The notes: generated from the sequence alone by a model not told the origin. A stretch of 64,000 nucleotides of DNA from an uncultured Acidimicrobiales bacterium (GCA_951813325.1 OX638350.1:2647954-2711953); one strand, 5' to 3'. Positions 25,377-34,491 are shown, counted from the stretch's first letter. Made by a program: numbers and translations.

Positions 25377-26244
25377 GATCCTCCCCCTCCTCTACGGCGG
25401 CCCAGATAGGCGTCGATGACCTCCTCATCGTGGATGACCTTCCACGGCGGCCCCTCGGCGATGACCCGCCCTTGAGCCAGCACCACTACCCAATCGCTGA
25501 TCCCGGTAACCACGTCCATGGCGTGCTCGATGAACACCACGCTCAGCCCCTCGTAAGCCAGCTGCGTTATATGGCGCATCAGCGACTGGGCCAAGGCGGG
25601 GTTCACCCCGGCCATAGGCTCATCCAGCATGATCAGCACCGGGTCGGCCATCAGCGCCCGGGCCACCTCCAGCAACTTGCGCTGGCCCCCCGACAGGGTG
25701 CCGGCCAGCTCATCGCGCATATGGGCCAGATTGAACTGCTCCAAGAGCTCCTCGGCCCGCTCGGTATTGGCCTGCTCCTGGTCTCGCCATCGCGACTGGA
25801 ACGGGGCAGTCCACAACTGCTCCCCCGCTTGGTCGGGAGCACCTAGAAGCACGTTGTCCAGCACTGTCAGCTTGGCAGAGATTTGGTTAGCTGGAAGGTG
25901 CGGATCATGCCCTTCCGGGCCAGCAGATCGGGCGACGGCGACGACACCGGCTGCCCGTCGAACGACCAGCGCCCGGAATCGGCCCGATCAAACCCGGTCA
26001 GCAGATTGAACAGGGTGGTCTTGCCCGCGCCATTCGGACCGATGAGGGCAGTGACCACCCCTCGCTCCAATTCCAAGTGGTCGACGTCTACCGCCCGCAG
26101 TCCGCCGAAACTCCGGGTCAGGTTGTCCACCGCCAAGATCGGGTTGGGCTTGGGCGCACCCACCACCGGGGGCACAGTCAAGATTGGCTCGATCTCACTC
26201 CCAGGGAGCCGGGACTCGGGGGCGGGCGTTAGCTCATCTGGCAT
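25373..26244 (-). pseudogene. livG: livG, frameshifted branched-chain amino-acid ABC transporter ATPase
   Basis: The N-terminal half (26244 to 25867) has Walker A GPNGAGKTTLFNLLTG and the Q-loop region MIRTFQLTKSL, then stops two codons later. The next frame continues at once with AKLTVLDNVLLGAP, the signature LSGGQRKLLEVARAL and Walker B IMLDEPMAGVNP to 25373. Restoring one base in CTGCCAAG near 25876 (CTGGCCAAG) would join them into a normal LivG of about 290 residues. As written, Walker A and the signature are in separate polypeptides, so the product is not functional. Either true decay or a single-base assembly error. Confidence 0.85.
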
Positions 26245-26902
26245 CCAACTGCATTTCTATGCGATTGCCAGCAATGCCCTGGGGGCGGAACAGCATGAGC
26301 AGCACCAAGGCCAGGCCGACCATGCCCACGCTGATGACCCCCTCCGCCCCGTCGAGGAAGTCGGCCACCGCGTCCGGCAGCCACGCCTCAGCTGTCAGCT
26401 GGCGCAGGAACGATTCAATCCACTCCCGCAGGAACCAGAACAATATTGCGCCGAGCACCGGCCCCAAGTAGGTGGCTGCGCCGCCCAGCAACAGCGCGGT
26501 GTAGGCGAAGAAGGTGACCTGGGGGCGGAAGCCGTTGGGGTCGGCCCCCGAGGTCTTGATGGCGTCAACCACCCCGCCCATACCGCCGATCATGCCGCCG
26601 ATGATCAGGGCCTGCATCTTGTACGAGAAGACGTTCTTGCCCAGGCTGCGGGCCGCGTCCTCGTCTTCTCGGATCGATTTCAACACCCGGCCCCATGGGC
26701 TGCGCACCACTAGGAACACTCCCAGGCTGACCAGCGCCACCAACACCCAGCCCACCGTGATGACCCATAACTGCTGGCCGGTGAATTCAAACGTGCCAAC
26801 GCCGTAGCGGTCATGGGGGCCGTCAGGATAGGGATTCAGGTCATAGAAGGCCCCGGCGCCAAAGCTCACGCTGAGCGGTGTAGGGAAGGGGCTCAGCCCC
26901 AA
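26234..26902 (-). pseudogene. livM: livM remnant, C-terminal half of a branched-chain amino-acid permease
   Basis: The frame encodes the second half of LivM: the conserved cytoplasmic loop VRSPWGRVLKSIREDEDAAR, SLGKNVFSYKMQALIIGG, then membrane segments around LGPVLGAILFWFLREWI and VGMVGLALVLLMLFRPQG. The usual first 150 or so residues are absent. The frame emerges directly from the livH remnant at about 26880-26905 in a different reading frame, so a deletion removed the end of livH and the start of livM. The stop overlaps the livG start. Confidence 0.8.
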
Positions 26903-27653
26903 AGAACAGCTGAATCAGCTGGCGGCCGAGCAGCGAGAGGCCGATGGTGACCACCACAAGCTGGAAGATGCCCAGCCGCCTGTGGCGCAGCGGGCGGAAC
27001 AATCCGGTTTCCAACCCCGCACCCAGCATCCCGCACACGACCATGGTCATGATGGCGGCCACTATCAGGTTCAGCCCTCCCCACGAGCTGTTGAAATACC
27101 AGGCGATGACCGCGCCGAAGGCCACCAGCTCTCCATGGGCGAAGTTGACCAGGCCGGTAGTCCCGTAGATGAGCGACAGGCCGATGGCGCTCATGGCGAT
27201 GATCAAGCCGAACTTCAGGCCATTGAACACCGTTTGCGCCGCCCGCTCCCCGAACGGAGTTCCTTTGGGGGCTTCACCCACTGCGAACACCACTGCTCGA
27301 GGCGTCCCGGCAGCAACAGTCACTTCGGAGGTGGATTCGTAGCCCTCGCGCAAGCTCATTCCGCTAGGCAGGGTGGATTCATCCAAGGTGACCAGATATG
27401 TGCCCGCCCCAGGCACCTCCACCGCCCAATGGCCATCGGTGTCGGTGATCGCCTGCCCGATCCCGCCGCCAGACTGATCGGCCACCGTGATCTTGACACC
27501 GGCGAAAAACTGGTCAAATCCCAGTCGAAGCGTGCCCTCCAACACCGTGGGCTGAGAGCTGTCGGCTTCGCCTCCAGTCTAGGCCGCCGTGGGAACAACC
27601 CAAGCCAGCATCAAACAGAGCACGAGGCCAGCGAGCGCGAGAAGCCTCCGCAT
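26841..27653 (-). pseudogene. livH: livH remnant with amber codon after the signal peptide and missing C-terminal half
   Basis: From ATG 27653 the frame gives a clean signal peptide (MRRLLALAGLVLCLMLAW, ending PTAA), then TAG at codon 25 (27579-27581), then an uninterrupted frame. That frame holds an extracellular carboxypeptidase-regulatory-like domain (ITDTDGHWAVEVPGAGTYLV) and LivH helices (IYGTTGLVNFAHGELVAFGA). It breaks off after LIQLFFGAEPLPY, about 120 residues into the permease, and runs out of frame into the livM remnant. Actinobacterial LivH proteins often have this signal peptide plus extracellular domain. Two independent lesions make decay likely. Confidence 0.82.
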
Positions 27654-27763
27654 CCATTTTCACGCTACTGGCTGGTACTGACTGTCTTGGGGAGCAACCA
27701 GAAGCGGGCGATTATTCCTGCTCCCCGTTTCATGAGTAACCGAATTGCGACCACAATGGGGGC

Positions 27764-28576
27764 GTGGGCGACTGGGACCGGCTGCGGAACGATCTGGCTG
27801 AGCTGGACAGGTTGATGGTGGCCTTCAGCGGCGGCGTCGATTCTTCGTTCCTGGCTTGGGTGGCTCACGATGTGCTGGGCGACCGAGCCCATGCTGTCAC
27901 CGCGGTGTCGCCGTCCTTGGCTGAAGCTGAGCGCGAAGACTGCGCGTTGCTGGCCGCCGAGTGGGGATTGCAGTGGAGCGAAGTGCTTACCGCCGAGATG
28001 GAGCGGGCCGCCTATGTGTCCAACGACGGCGACCGGTGCTACTGGTGCAAGGACGCGCTGATGGAGGCAGTGGCCCCGCTGGCCGAGGCCACCTCGTCGA
28101 CAGTGGCATTGGGGGTGAACATCGACGACCTGGGCGATCACCGTCCGGGTCAGCGGGCAGCTGCCGAGCGTGGCGCGGTCTTTCCCTTGGTGGACGCCGG
28201 GTTCTCCAAGGCCGACGTACGGGAGTGGTCGCAGCGGCTGGGGCTGCGCACCTGGGACAAGCCAGCCGCCCCGTGCCTAGCCTCCCGGATCCCCTACGGC
28301 ACGCCGGTGACGCTCGGGGCGCTGGCTTCCGTGGGCGATGCCGAAGCCGCCCTGCGGCGCTTGGGCTTTGCCGAGCTACGGGTCCGCCACTATGGGGACG
28401 TAGCCCGCATAGAGGTGCCCGACGAGCGCTTGGCCGACGTCGTGGCCCAGCGGGCCACGGTGGTCGAGGCGGTGCGCGAAGCCGGCTATCGGTACGTAAC
28501 GCTGGATTTGGAGGGCCTCCGCTCCGGCAACCTGAATGCCGCCCTAGGCCTCGGCCCCTCGGTCCAGCGGCCTTGA
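27764..28576 (+). CDS. larE: LarE-type ATP-dependent sacrificial sulfur transferase
   Basis: A 270-residue PP-loop ATPase (VAFSGGVDSSFLAWVAH) of the LarE family, which adenylates and then thiolates pyridinium dicarboxylate in making the nickel-pincer cofactor of lactate racemase. The sacrificial-Cys region is present as PAAPCLASRIPYG, and DRCYWCKDALM is also conserved. LarB and LarC are not in the window, so the role may be a different sulfur-insertion reaction; many genomes have larE-like genes without a lactate racemase. Start is GTG. It is divergent from livH. Confidence 0.87.
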   Translation: MGDWDRLRNDLAELDRLMVAFSGGVDSSFLAWVAHDVLGDRAHAVTAVSPSLAEAEREDCALLAAEWGLQWSEVLTAEMERAAYVSNDGDRCYWCKDALMEAVAPLAEATSSTVALGVNIDDLGDHRPGQRAAAERGAVFPLVDAGFSKADVREWSQRLGLRTWDKPAAPCLASRIPYGTPVTLGALASVGDAEAALRRLGFAELRVRHYGDVARIEVPDERLADVVAQRATVVEAVREAGYRYVTLDLEGLRSGNLNAALGLGPSVQRP

Positions 28577-29034
28577 CCGACCGCGAACTGCGGGCTGGCG
28601 AACAGCAGCTAGCCGAGTGCGCTAGGGAGCTGTCGGAGGGGATCACCCAAGCCCTGCCCGGGTGGGTGATGTCGGCGGTGGAGAGCCGGCTTCTCGCAAT
28701 GAGCCCGGGGGTTCGAGAGGCAGCTGAGGCCGCGGGAGCGGCTGCTGCGGCTGAGATCGGGGGTGAGGTGGCCCGGCTGCTGGCCGCCGACATCGACGAC
28801 CAGCGGGAAAACCCCCTGGCTGTTTTGCGCCAGGCGGTGCGCTATCCCACCGAAGTGCTGATCGACGCCGGCGCGGTCCCAGTTGAGCGGGACGATTTCG
28901 CCATCGACCGGTTCCCCGACGACATCTTCGACCTGACCCCGGCGTCATTCGGCGACATCCACCCCGACCTGCAATCGCCTGGCCTGACATGGGGGGCAGC
29001 CAAGGCATTCGTGCATCGCCGACGCCACCTCTGA
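28573..29034 (+). CDS. Conserved hypothetical protein downstream of larE
   Basis: A 153-residue protein starting at a TTG that overlaps the larE stop (TTGA), which implies coupled translation. It is soluble and acidic: LREAAEAAG-type Ala-rich helix in the middle (EAAGAAAAAEIGGEVARLLA), then YPTEVLIDAGAVPVERDDFA and FPDDIFDLTPASFGDIHPDL near the end. I do not recognise a named domain. Tight coupling to larE suggests a role with it, but that is inference. Confidence 0.75.
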   Translation: MTDRELRAGEQQLAECARELSEGITQALPGWVMSAVESRLLAMSPGVREAAEAAGAAAAAEIGGEVARLLAADIDDQRENPLAVLRQAVRYPTEVLIDAGAVPVERDDFAIDRFPDDIFDLTPASFGDIHPDLQSPGLTWGAAKAFVHRRRHL

Positions 29035-29127
29035 CCAGGATGAAGCCAGTTCGGAGATGAATGCGCCAAACCTGACATACTGGCGGTGCCAACAGGCGGA
29101 ATAGTCGTCAATTCAAGGGGAGTAGTG

Positions 29128-30324
29128 ATGGACGCTGATACCGCGTGGGTACTCATATGTGCCGCACTCGTGCTGTTCATGGTGCCAGGCCTGGCTCTGT
29201 TCTACGGGGGCATGGTCGGCACGAAGAACGTGCTCAACATGATGAACATGAACCTCTACTGCCTGGGCATCGTCCCCCTGCTGTGGGCGGTGGCCGGCTA
29301 CGGATTCGCCTCCGGAGACTGGAGCTTCCCGCTGTTCGGAGATTTCGACGCTTTCTGGCTCAACGGCGTGGACGACATGGTGGCCAAGAGAGAATTCGTC
29401 TTCGGGATGACTTTTGCGGCCATCACCCCTGCGCTCATCTCCGGTGCGGTGGCCGGGCGCATGAAGTTCTCCGCCTGGGCCATCTTCGTTCCCGTCTGGT
29501 CGTTTTTGGTGTACTCGCCGGTGGTCTATTGGATCTATGGCGGTGAAGGCTGGATCTTCCAGTTGCCGGCCCACGACTTCGCCGGCGGCACCGCCATCCA
29601 CATCAACGCCGGCGCCGCGGCCTTGGCTGTTGTGCTGATACTTGGCCCCCGCAAGGGCTGGCCCCGCGATGTGGACTTCCCCCACAATCTGCCTCTCGTG
29701 CTGCTGGGGGCAGGGATCCTGTGGTTCGGCTGGTTCGGATTCAACGCCGGCTCGGCGCTGGCCTCCGACATCACGGCCTCCCACGCCTTTTTGACCACGT
29801 TCTTGGCCGCGGCTGCCGGGCTGTGCTCGTGGATGCTGGCCGAGACCATCAAAGACGGCAAGCCCACCGCACTGGGCATGGCCTCGGGCATTGTGGCCGC
29901 CCTGGTGGCCATCACCCCGGCGGCCGGCTTCGTGGGGGCGATGTCGTCCATCGTGATCGGCGCCGCAGCCGGCGTGCTGTGCTTTTTGGCCATCGGGCTC
30001 AAACTGCGCTACAAGTACGACGACAGCCTCGACGTGGTGGGAATCCACATGTTCGGCGGCATCGTCGGCGGAGTGCTGATCGGGTTCTTCGCCGATTCGG
30101 GGGCCATCGAAGGGGCCGACTTCATCGACGGCATTTTCTTCGGCGGCGGCGAGCTGCTGGGCAACCAGATCATCTCCATCGTGGCGGTCATGGCCTACAG
30201 CTTCGTGGCCACCTACATCATCACCTGGGTGCTCCACAGCACCATGGGGATCCGGGCCTCCGCCGAGGACGAGAGCGTAGGGCTCGACCAATCGCTCCAC
30301 GCCGAGACGGCGTACAACAGCTAG
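29128..30324 (+). CDS. amt: Ammonium transporter
   Basis: A 398-residue Amt/MEP/Rh channel with about 11 membrane helices. Start ATG 29128 is preceded by AAGGGGAG. Family motifs: FYGGMVGTKNVLNMMNMN near the N-terminus, DFAGGTAIHINAGAAALAVV (twin-His region), FGWFGFNAGSALA and VGIHMFGGIVGGVLIGFFA. It conducts ammonium across the inner membrane, normally gated by a PII protein. No glnK follows it, unlike the usual amtB-glnK pair, although glnD is nearby. The cytoplasmic tail is short. Confidence 0.95.
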   Translation: MDADTAWVLICAALVLFMVPGLALFYGGMVGTKNVLNMMNMNLYCLGIVPLLWAVAGYGFASGDWSFPLFGDFDAFWLNGVDDMVAKREFVFGMTFAAITPALISGAVAGRMKFSAWAIFVPVWSFLVYSPVVYWIYGGEGWIFQLPAHDFAGGTAIHINAGAAALAVVLILGPRKGWPRDVDFPHNLPLVLLGAGILWFGWFGFNAGSALASDITASHAFLTTFLAAAAGLCSWMLAETIKDGKPTALGMASGIVAALVAITPAAGFVGAMSSIVIGAAAGVLCFLAIGLKLRYKYDDSLDVVGIHMFGGIVGGVLIGFFADSGAIEGADFIDGIFFGGGELLGNQIISIVAVMAYSFVATYIITWVLHSTMGIRASAEDESVGLDQSLHAETAYNS

Positions 30325-30374
30325 TCGGAACCCCGGTAGAGCCCTCAGTCACCGCCACCCAGCGCTGCGGCCCC

Positions 30375-30411
30375 GTGCAAACGCTTCTTCCGCATAGAAA
30401 GAACTTTGCAC
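30375..30411. terminator. Weak inverted repeat between convergent amt and hemQ
   Basis: GTGCAAA at 30375-30381 and TTTGCAC at 30405-30411 are perfect 7-base arms separated by 23 bases, in the 93-bp gap between two convergent genes. It could form a long-loop hairpin that helps stop transcription from both sides, but there is no T-run on either strand. Evidence is positional only. Confidence 0.25.
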
Positions 30412-30417
30412 AACTTG

Positions 30418-31119
30418 CTACATCAGCCGGTCAAGCACCGTGTCAATCGGGGCTACCATGCCGACATAGAAGGGGCCGAACTCGGCGTAGCGGGCCGACG
30501 CCACGTCGTAGCGCATGGTGTACACCACCTCTTTGAGGTCGTCGGGGTGCTCGCAGAACAGCGTCACTCCCCATTCGTAGTCGTCGATGCCGGTGGAGCC
30601 GGTGATGAGTTGGAGCACCCGGCCGGCGAAGGTGCGGCCGGTGGCCCCATGCTCATACATAAGCTCTCGGCGACGCTCGAAGGGCAGTTCGTACCAGTTC
30701 TGGTCGGGGTTGCGGCGCTTCGACATGGGGTAAAAGCACCACGCCGTCTTGCCCTCGGGAGGGAGCTGGGGATACAGACGGGCCTGCTTGGTCTCCTCCG
30801 GCAGCCCGGCGGCGTACTCCGACAGCTCGGTAAGCGACACGTACGAGTCCACGATGTCGAGCCCGCCCTGGCTCACTGTGGTCTGAAAGTTCCGCAGCCG
30901 CCACAGATCGCGGTGCAACGCCATAAGCCCGATGTCGGCCTTGTGACCGAGCACGGCCACTACCACGACTTGCACACCCTGGCCTTCGGCCTCTTTGACC
31001 GCAGTGGCAATGGCATCGGGATCCACCGCCGGCCCGAGTTTGCCAAAGAGGTGGAGAACGCCGATGCCGATCGACGGCTCGACCGGCCCTGCCACGTCGC
31101 TATCCAAGTCGCTCATCAC
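30418..31119 (-). CDS. hemQ: Coproheme decarboxylase / H2O2-dependent heme synthase (chlorite dismutase family)
   Basis: A 233-residue dimeric alpha-beta barrel protein that turns coproheme into heme b, the last step of the actinobacterial and firmicute coproporphyrin pathway. Family features: WCFYPMSKRRNPDQNWYELP, the proximal heme ligand His region ELMYEHGATGRTFAG, and DDYEWGVTLFCEHPDDLKEV near the C-terminus. Length is typical (about 230-250). It lacks the distal Arg pattern expected for true chlorite dismutases as far as can be judged by eye. It stops 94 bp from amt. Confidence 0.9.
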   Translation of the reverse strand: MMSDLDSDVAGPVEPSIGIGVLHLFGKLGPAVDPDAIATAVKEAEGQGVQVVVVAVLGHKADIGLMALHRDLWRLRNFQTTVSQGGLDIVDSYVSLTELSEYAAGLPEETKQARLYPQLPPEGKTAWCFYPMSKRRNPDQNWYELPFERRRELMYEHGATGRTFAGRVLQLITGSTGIDDYEWGVTLFCEHPDDLKEVVYTMRYDVASARYAEFGPFYVGMVAPIDTVLDRLM

Positions 31120-31127
31120 CGCTGATA

Positions 31128-32374
31128 CTACGGCCCAAGGACGACATCCTCGATCTTGACCACCTCGAGGGTGCCGCCGCGCACATTGGCGACGGCGTCG
31201 CGCCCAACTGTGGTGTCGCCCACTTCATCGAGCTCCACCGGACCCGAGGCACCGTCGTAGTCGATGTCCACCCCGTCGGCCAAGTGAGCCGCACATACTC
31301 GGTAGGTCGTGCACTTTTGGCCCCCACGGGTGATGTCGGGACCCACTGCGATCAGCTCAGGCCCGGTATGAGTACCCGCGGCCAGGGTGGCCAATGCCAA
31401 AACCATCACGCAGTCGTAGGCCTGGCCGCCGAAGATGATGTTCCCGCCAACGGTCTCAGACAGCCTCTCGTTGAACTCGTCCCCTCCCGATGCGCCGTAG
31501 ACGGTGAGTCCGTCCAAATCCGCCGGATTGCCGGGACACACCAGCGAGGGCAACTCGAGGTCGAACATGCCCGCACCGGCGTGAATGGCGCCGGGTGGCA
31601 CATTGATCTCCAACAAGCTGCGGAGGATCTGGGCTCCTTCGGAAAAGGCAAGAACGGCCACGGTGTCAGCGCCCATCTGACCTACCGACTGGGCGATGTC
31701 GTCAAAACTGGGGGCGTCTTGGGAAAACGGCACGATCTTGGACGCGATACCCAGTTCTTGCAAGCTCGCTTCCAGCAGAACCGACAATGACCTCCCCCAG
31801 TCGTCGGACCGGGCCAAGATGGCGACGTTGGTCCCGCCGCCTCTGGCGATGTTGTTGGCCATGACCAGTGCGTCGGCCTCCGCGGTGACCACGGTTCGGA
31901 AGTAGTACTCGGCATTCTCCTGGGTGCTGAAAGACGGCGACGTGTTGGATGCCGCACACTGGACTATCTGGGTCTCGTAGAGGGTTTGGATGATCGACTG
32001 CGACACTCCGGACGCAGCAGCTCCCACGATGACCTGGGCGCCTTCCCCCAAAAGTCGATTCACCGTCTCCACAGCAATGTCGGGGTCGGTGCCCGAGTCG
32101 CCCTCCAGGATTCTCACCTTGCCGCCCGCGGCTCCGATGTCCTCCACCGCCAGCTTCACTCCGGAAATCTCCGGCAGGTGCAGGTAGCTGAGCGCTCCGG
32201 TCTCCGGCAGCACCGTGCCGATCACAAGCTCAGGAGCGTCGGCCTGAATTTCAGACGCGCCGTCGGACTGCGGCGCCTGTGTTGGCTCAGCCGTGGCGCT
32301 CTGTTCGCTGGTTCTGTCTGATCCGCCGCCGCAGCCAGGACGAAGGCAGCAGACCTGACCAGCCCACTTCTCAT
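31128..32374 (-). pseudogene. Branched-chain amino-acid-type ABC substrate-binding lipoprotein, frameshifted in signal peptide
   Basis: The mature protein is a Leu/Ile/Val-binding-family periplasmic protein (VIGTVLPETGALSYLHLPEI, later VVTAEADALVMANNIARGGG), about 400 residues. From ATG 32374 the signal peptide reads MRSGLVRSAAFVLA, then the frame shifts into nonsense at about 32333. The next frame supplies the lipobox continuation CGGGSDRTSEQ and leads without a stop into the mature domain. One base inserted between GC and TGC restores VLACGGGSD. As written, export would fail. It may be the binding protein of the nearby broken liv transporter. Confidence 0.75.
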
Positions 32375-32393
32375 CGCCCTGAACTGAGCATGG

Positions 32394-32693
32394 TCAGTCG
32401 CCGAAGCCGTTCACCAGCACCGCGAAGTGGCGGCTGGTGGCGTCGTGGCGCTTGCCCACTACTGCCGTGTAAGCGTCAGATTCCCACACCTCGCGGGCCT
32501 TTTCCTTGGAGTCGAACTTGATCACCACGGTCTGGTGGCCAGCGGTGTCACCCTCGATCACCTCTGACTCAGTGTCGAATGCGACCAGTTCGGCGCCGTC
32601 GCCGATGCCCAGAGCGCCCGCGGCACCCTGCATGTACTCCCCGTAAAGCTCGGGGTTGTCCACCTGATAGTTGACGATGATGTAAGCAGCCAT
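32394..32693 (-). CDS. DUF1330 domain protein
   Basis: A 99-residue dimeric alpha+beta-barrel protein of the DUF1330 family: MAAYIIVNYQVDNPELYGEY at the start and VVIKFDSKEKAREVWESDAY in the second half. The family is widespread and has no assigned reaction; the fold resembles small stress-response barrels. It lies 20 bp from the start of the binding-protein gene on the same strand, downstream of the thiolase fusion gene, and may share its transcript. Confidence 0.88.
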   Translation of the reverse strand: MAAYIIVNYQVDNPELYGEYMQGAAGALGIGDGAELVAFDTESEVIEGDTAGHQTVVIKFDSKEKAREVWESDAYTAVVGKRHDATSRHFAVLVNGFGD

Positions 32694-32739
32694 AACTCAC
32701 TTCTAGCAGACGGGATCAACCCCGGACGAAGAGGCCGAG

Positions 32740-34377
32740 TCATCCCCGAACAAAAAGAAACGCGCCGCCGGGATGGCCGCCGCCGGTGCTGACCACCACC
32801 ACCTCGGCCCCGTCCACCTGTCGTCCACCGCCGTGGCCTCGGAGCTGGGTCACCGCCTCGTGCAGGAATCCATAGCCGTGGAGCCGTCCAGCCGATAGCT
32901 GGCCCCCGTGGGGGTTGAGCGGGATCTCGCCGTCGCGGGCGATGCGGGTGCCCCCCTCCACGAACGAAGCGCCCTCTCCTTTGCCGCAAAAGCCCAGGCC
33001 TTCCAGCCACGACAGGGCGTTGAAGCTGAACCCGTCGTAGAGCAGGGCCACGTCCACGTCGGACGGCTTGAGGTCTGTGCGGCTCCACAAGTGAGCCGAG
33101 GGGCCGTCCACCATGGGCTCGTGCAGCAGCGTTCCCTGGTCCCACGACATCCGCTCCCGCATCTGGGTGCCCACTGCCTCCACCAGCACCGGGCGGTGGG
33201 GGCCGTCGTAGGCGCAATCCACCGCCGACACCACCAGGGCAGTCGAGCCGTCGCAGGGCACGTCGCAGTCGAAGAGACCGAACGGAGTAGTGATCATCCG
33301 GGCGTCCAAGTAGTCGTCGATGGTCATTGGCTCTTGGTAGATGGCCACTGGGTTGTGGGCCGCCCCGGCCCGCTCGGTCACCGGGATCCACCCCAGCTGC
33401 TCCCGGGTGGCGCCGTATCGGTGGAAGTAGTGGCTGGCCATGAGCGCAATCCAGTTGCCCGCCGACATCGCTCCGTAGGGCAGCCGCCACTCCATCTCCC
33501 CTGAAATTCGAGAACCGCCACCCACACCCGTGTTCTGGCGATTGCCCCAAGCGATCGACGTGGTCTCCCACACGGTACGAAAGCACAGCACGTGGCGGCA
33601 CAGCCCCGAGGCCACTGCCAGCATGGCATTCACAATCGCGCCGCTCTGGCCGGGAGTCTCCATGGTGCCGCAGAACCACGTGGGGGCGATCCCCAAGGCA
33701 TCGGCCACCGGGTAGATGCCGCCCTCGGAGTGGCCGCCGGCTTTGGCCCCCCCGCCGGGGTAGGTGGACAGGCCGTCGATGTCGCCCATGGTCAGCCCGG
33801 CGTCGGCCACCGCGGTCCGACAGGCTTCAACGGCCAGACTCATTGGATCGCGGCCCAAGCGGCGACCCACCTGCGACAGGCCGGTGCCGGTAATCGCCAC
33901 CCGGGCTTCGAACTTCTCCGATGTCGGCATGGGACGCACCGGCGCGGGGCGGGGCTCGGGGTATTCGACCTCCTCCGATACCGGCTCGCCGGTGGGAGCG
34001 AACACCGGCAGCCACACGTCCTTGTGCTGCTCGAACTGCACTGCCACCGGCATTCCAATGACCACGTCGTCGGGTTCGGCATCCACAATCAAGGTGGTGA
34101 GCCGCACCAGGGGGTCGTCCTCGATAGCCACCAGCCCGATCACGTAGGGAACCTCCATGTCGGGCAGCCACGGCTGGCAATTGACGGTAACGCCCACCAC
34201 CGTTCCCCTGCCCGACACGTCCTTCACCGCGGGAATGCCCCCACACCGAGAGCAGGCAACGCCGGGAGGGTGGAGAAATCGGTCACAGTTCTCGCAGTGC
34301 TGGAACCGCAGCACTCCCTCCGAGCCAGACGTCCAGAAGAACTCGTTCTCCGGGGTGAGCTTGGGAAGTGGGCGCAC
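32740..34377 (-). CDS. DUF35 OB-fold/Zn-ribbon fused to thiolase-like (Ltp2/SCP-x type) protein
   Basis: A 545-residue fusion. Residues about 1-135 are a DUF35-type rubredoxin-like zinc ribbon (HCENCDRFLHPPGVACSRCG) plus OB fold (VVGVTVNCQPWLPDMEVPYV). Residues about 155-545 are a thiolase-superfamily domain (AITGTGLSQVGRRLGRDPMS; later GEIPLNPHGGQLSAGRLHGY). These usually occur as two proteins forming a complex, for example the aldolase Ltp2 with its DUF35 partner in steroid side-chain breakdown; the fused form also exists. It probably carries out retro-aldol or thiolytic cleavage of an acyl-CoA. The substrate is unknown. Confidence 0.85.
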   Translation of the reverse strand: MRPLPKLTPENEFFWTSGSEGVLRFQHCENCDRFLHPPGVACSRCGGIPAVKDVSGRGTVVGVTVNCQPWLPDMEVPYVIGLVAIEDDPLVRLTTLIVDAEPDDVVIGMPVAVQFEQHKDVWLPVFAPTGEPVSEEVEYPEPRPAPVRPMPTSEKFEARVAITGTGLSQVGRRLGRDPMSLAVEACRTAVADAGLTMGDIDGLSTYPGGGAKAGGHSEGGIYPVADALGIAPTWFCGTMETPGQSGAIVNAMLAVASGLCRHVLCFRTVWETTSIAWGNRQNTGVGGGSRISGEMEWRLPYGAMSAGNWIALMASHYFHRYGATREQLGWIPVTERAGAAHNPVAIYQEPMTIDDYLDARMITTPFGLFDCDVPCDGSTALVVSAVDCAYDGPHRPVLVEAVGTQMRERMSWDQGTLLHEPMVDGPSAHLWSRTDLKPSDVDVALLYDGFSFNALSWLEGLGFCGKGEGASFVEGGTRIARDGEIPLNPHGGQLSAGRLHGYGFLHEAVTQLRGHGGGRQVDGAEVVVVSTGGGHPGGAFLFVRG

Positions 34378-34423
34378 GACAGGCCTTACGTTACCTAGCC
34401 AAAGCAGCAGAGAAACAAGACGA

Positions 34424-34491
34424 TCGCCTCAGTGCCCAGGGGAGTAGAAGTTGAGGTTCGCCTCAGTGCCCAGGGGAGTAGAAGTTGAGCT
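34424..34491. repeat. 34-bp tandem duplication over the fdhD stop codon
   Basis: The unit starting TCGCCTCAGTGCCCAGGGGA is present at 34424-34457 and again at 34458-34491, with the first 32 bases identical. On the minus strand each copy encodes LNFYSPGH followed by the stop. The copy at 34458 is the in-gene one; the other follows the stop as untranslated DNA. It is a recent direct duplication or slippage product. Confidence 0.9.

Noticed and set aside
27579..27581. Pyrrolysine or suppressed amber codon in livH
   Set aside because: No sign of Pyl genes and the downstream permease is incomplete, so recoding would gain nothing.
30375..30411. Strong bidirectional terminator between amt and hemQ
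   Set aside because: Arms are only 7 bp with a 23-base loop and no T-run; reported only as weak.
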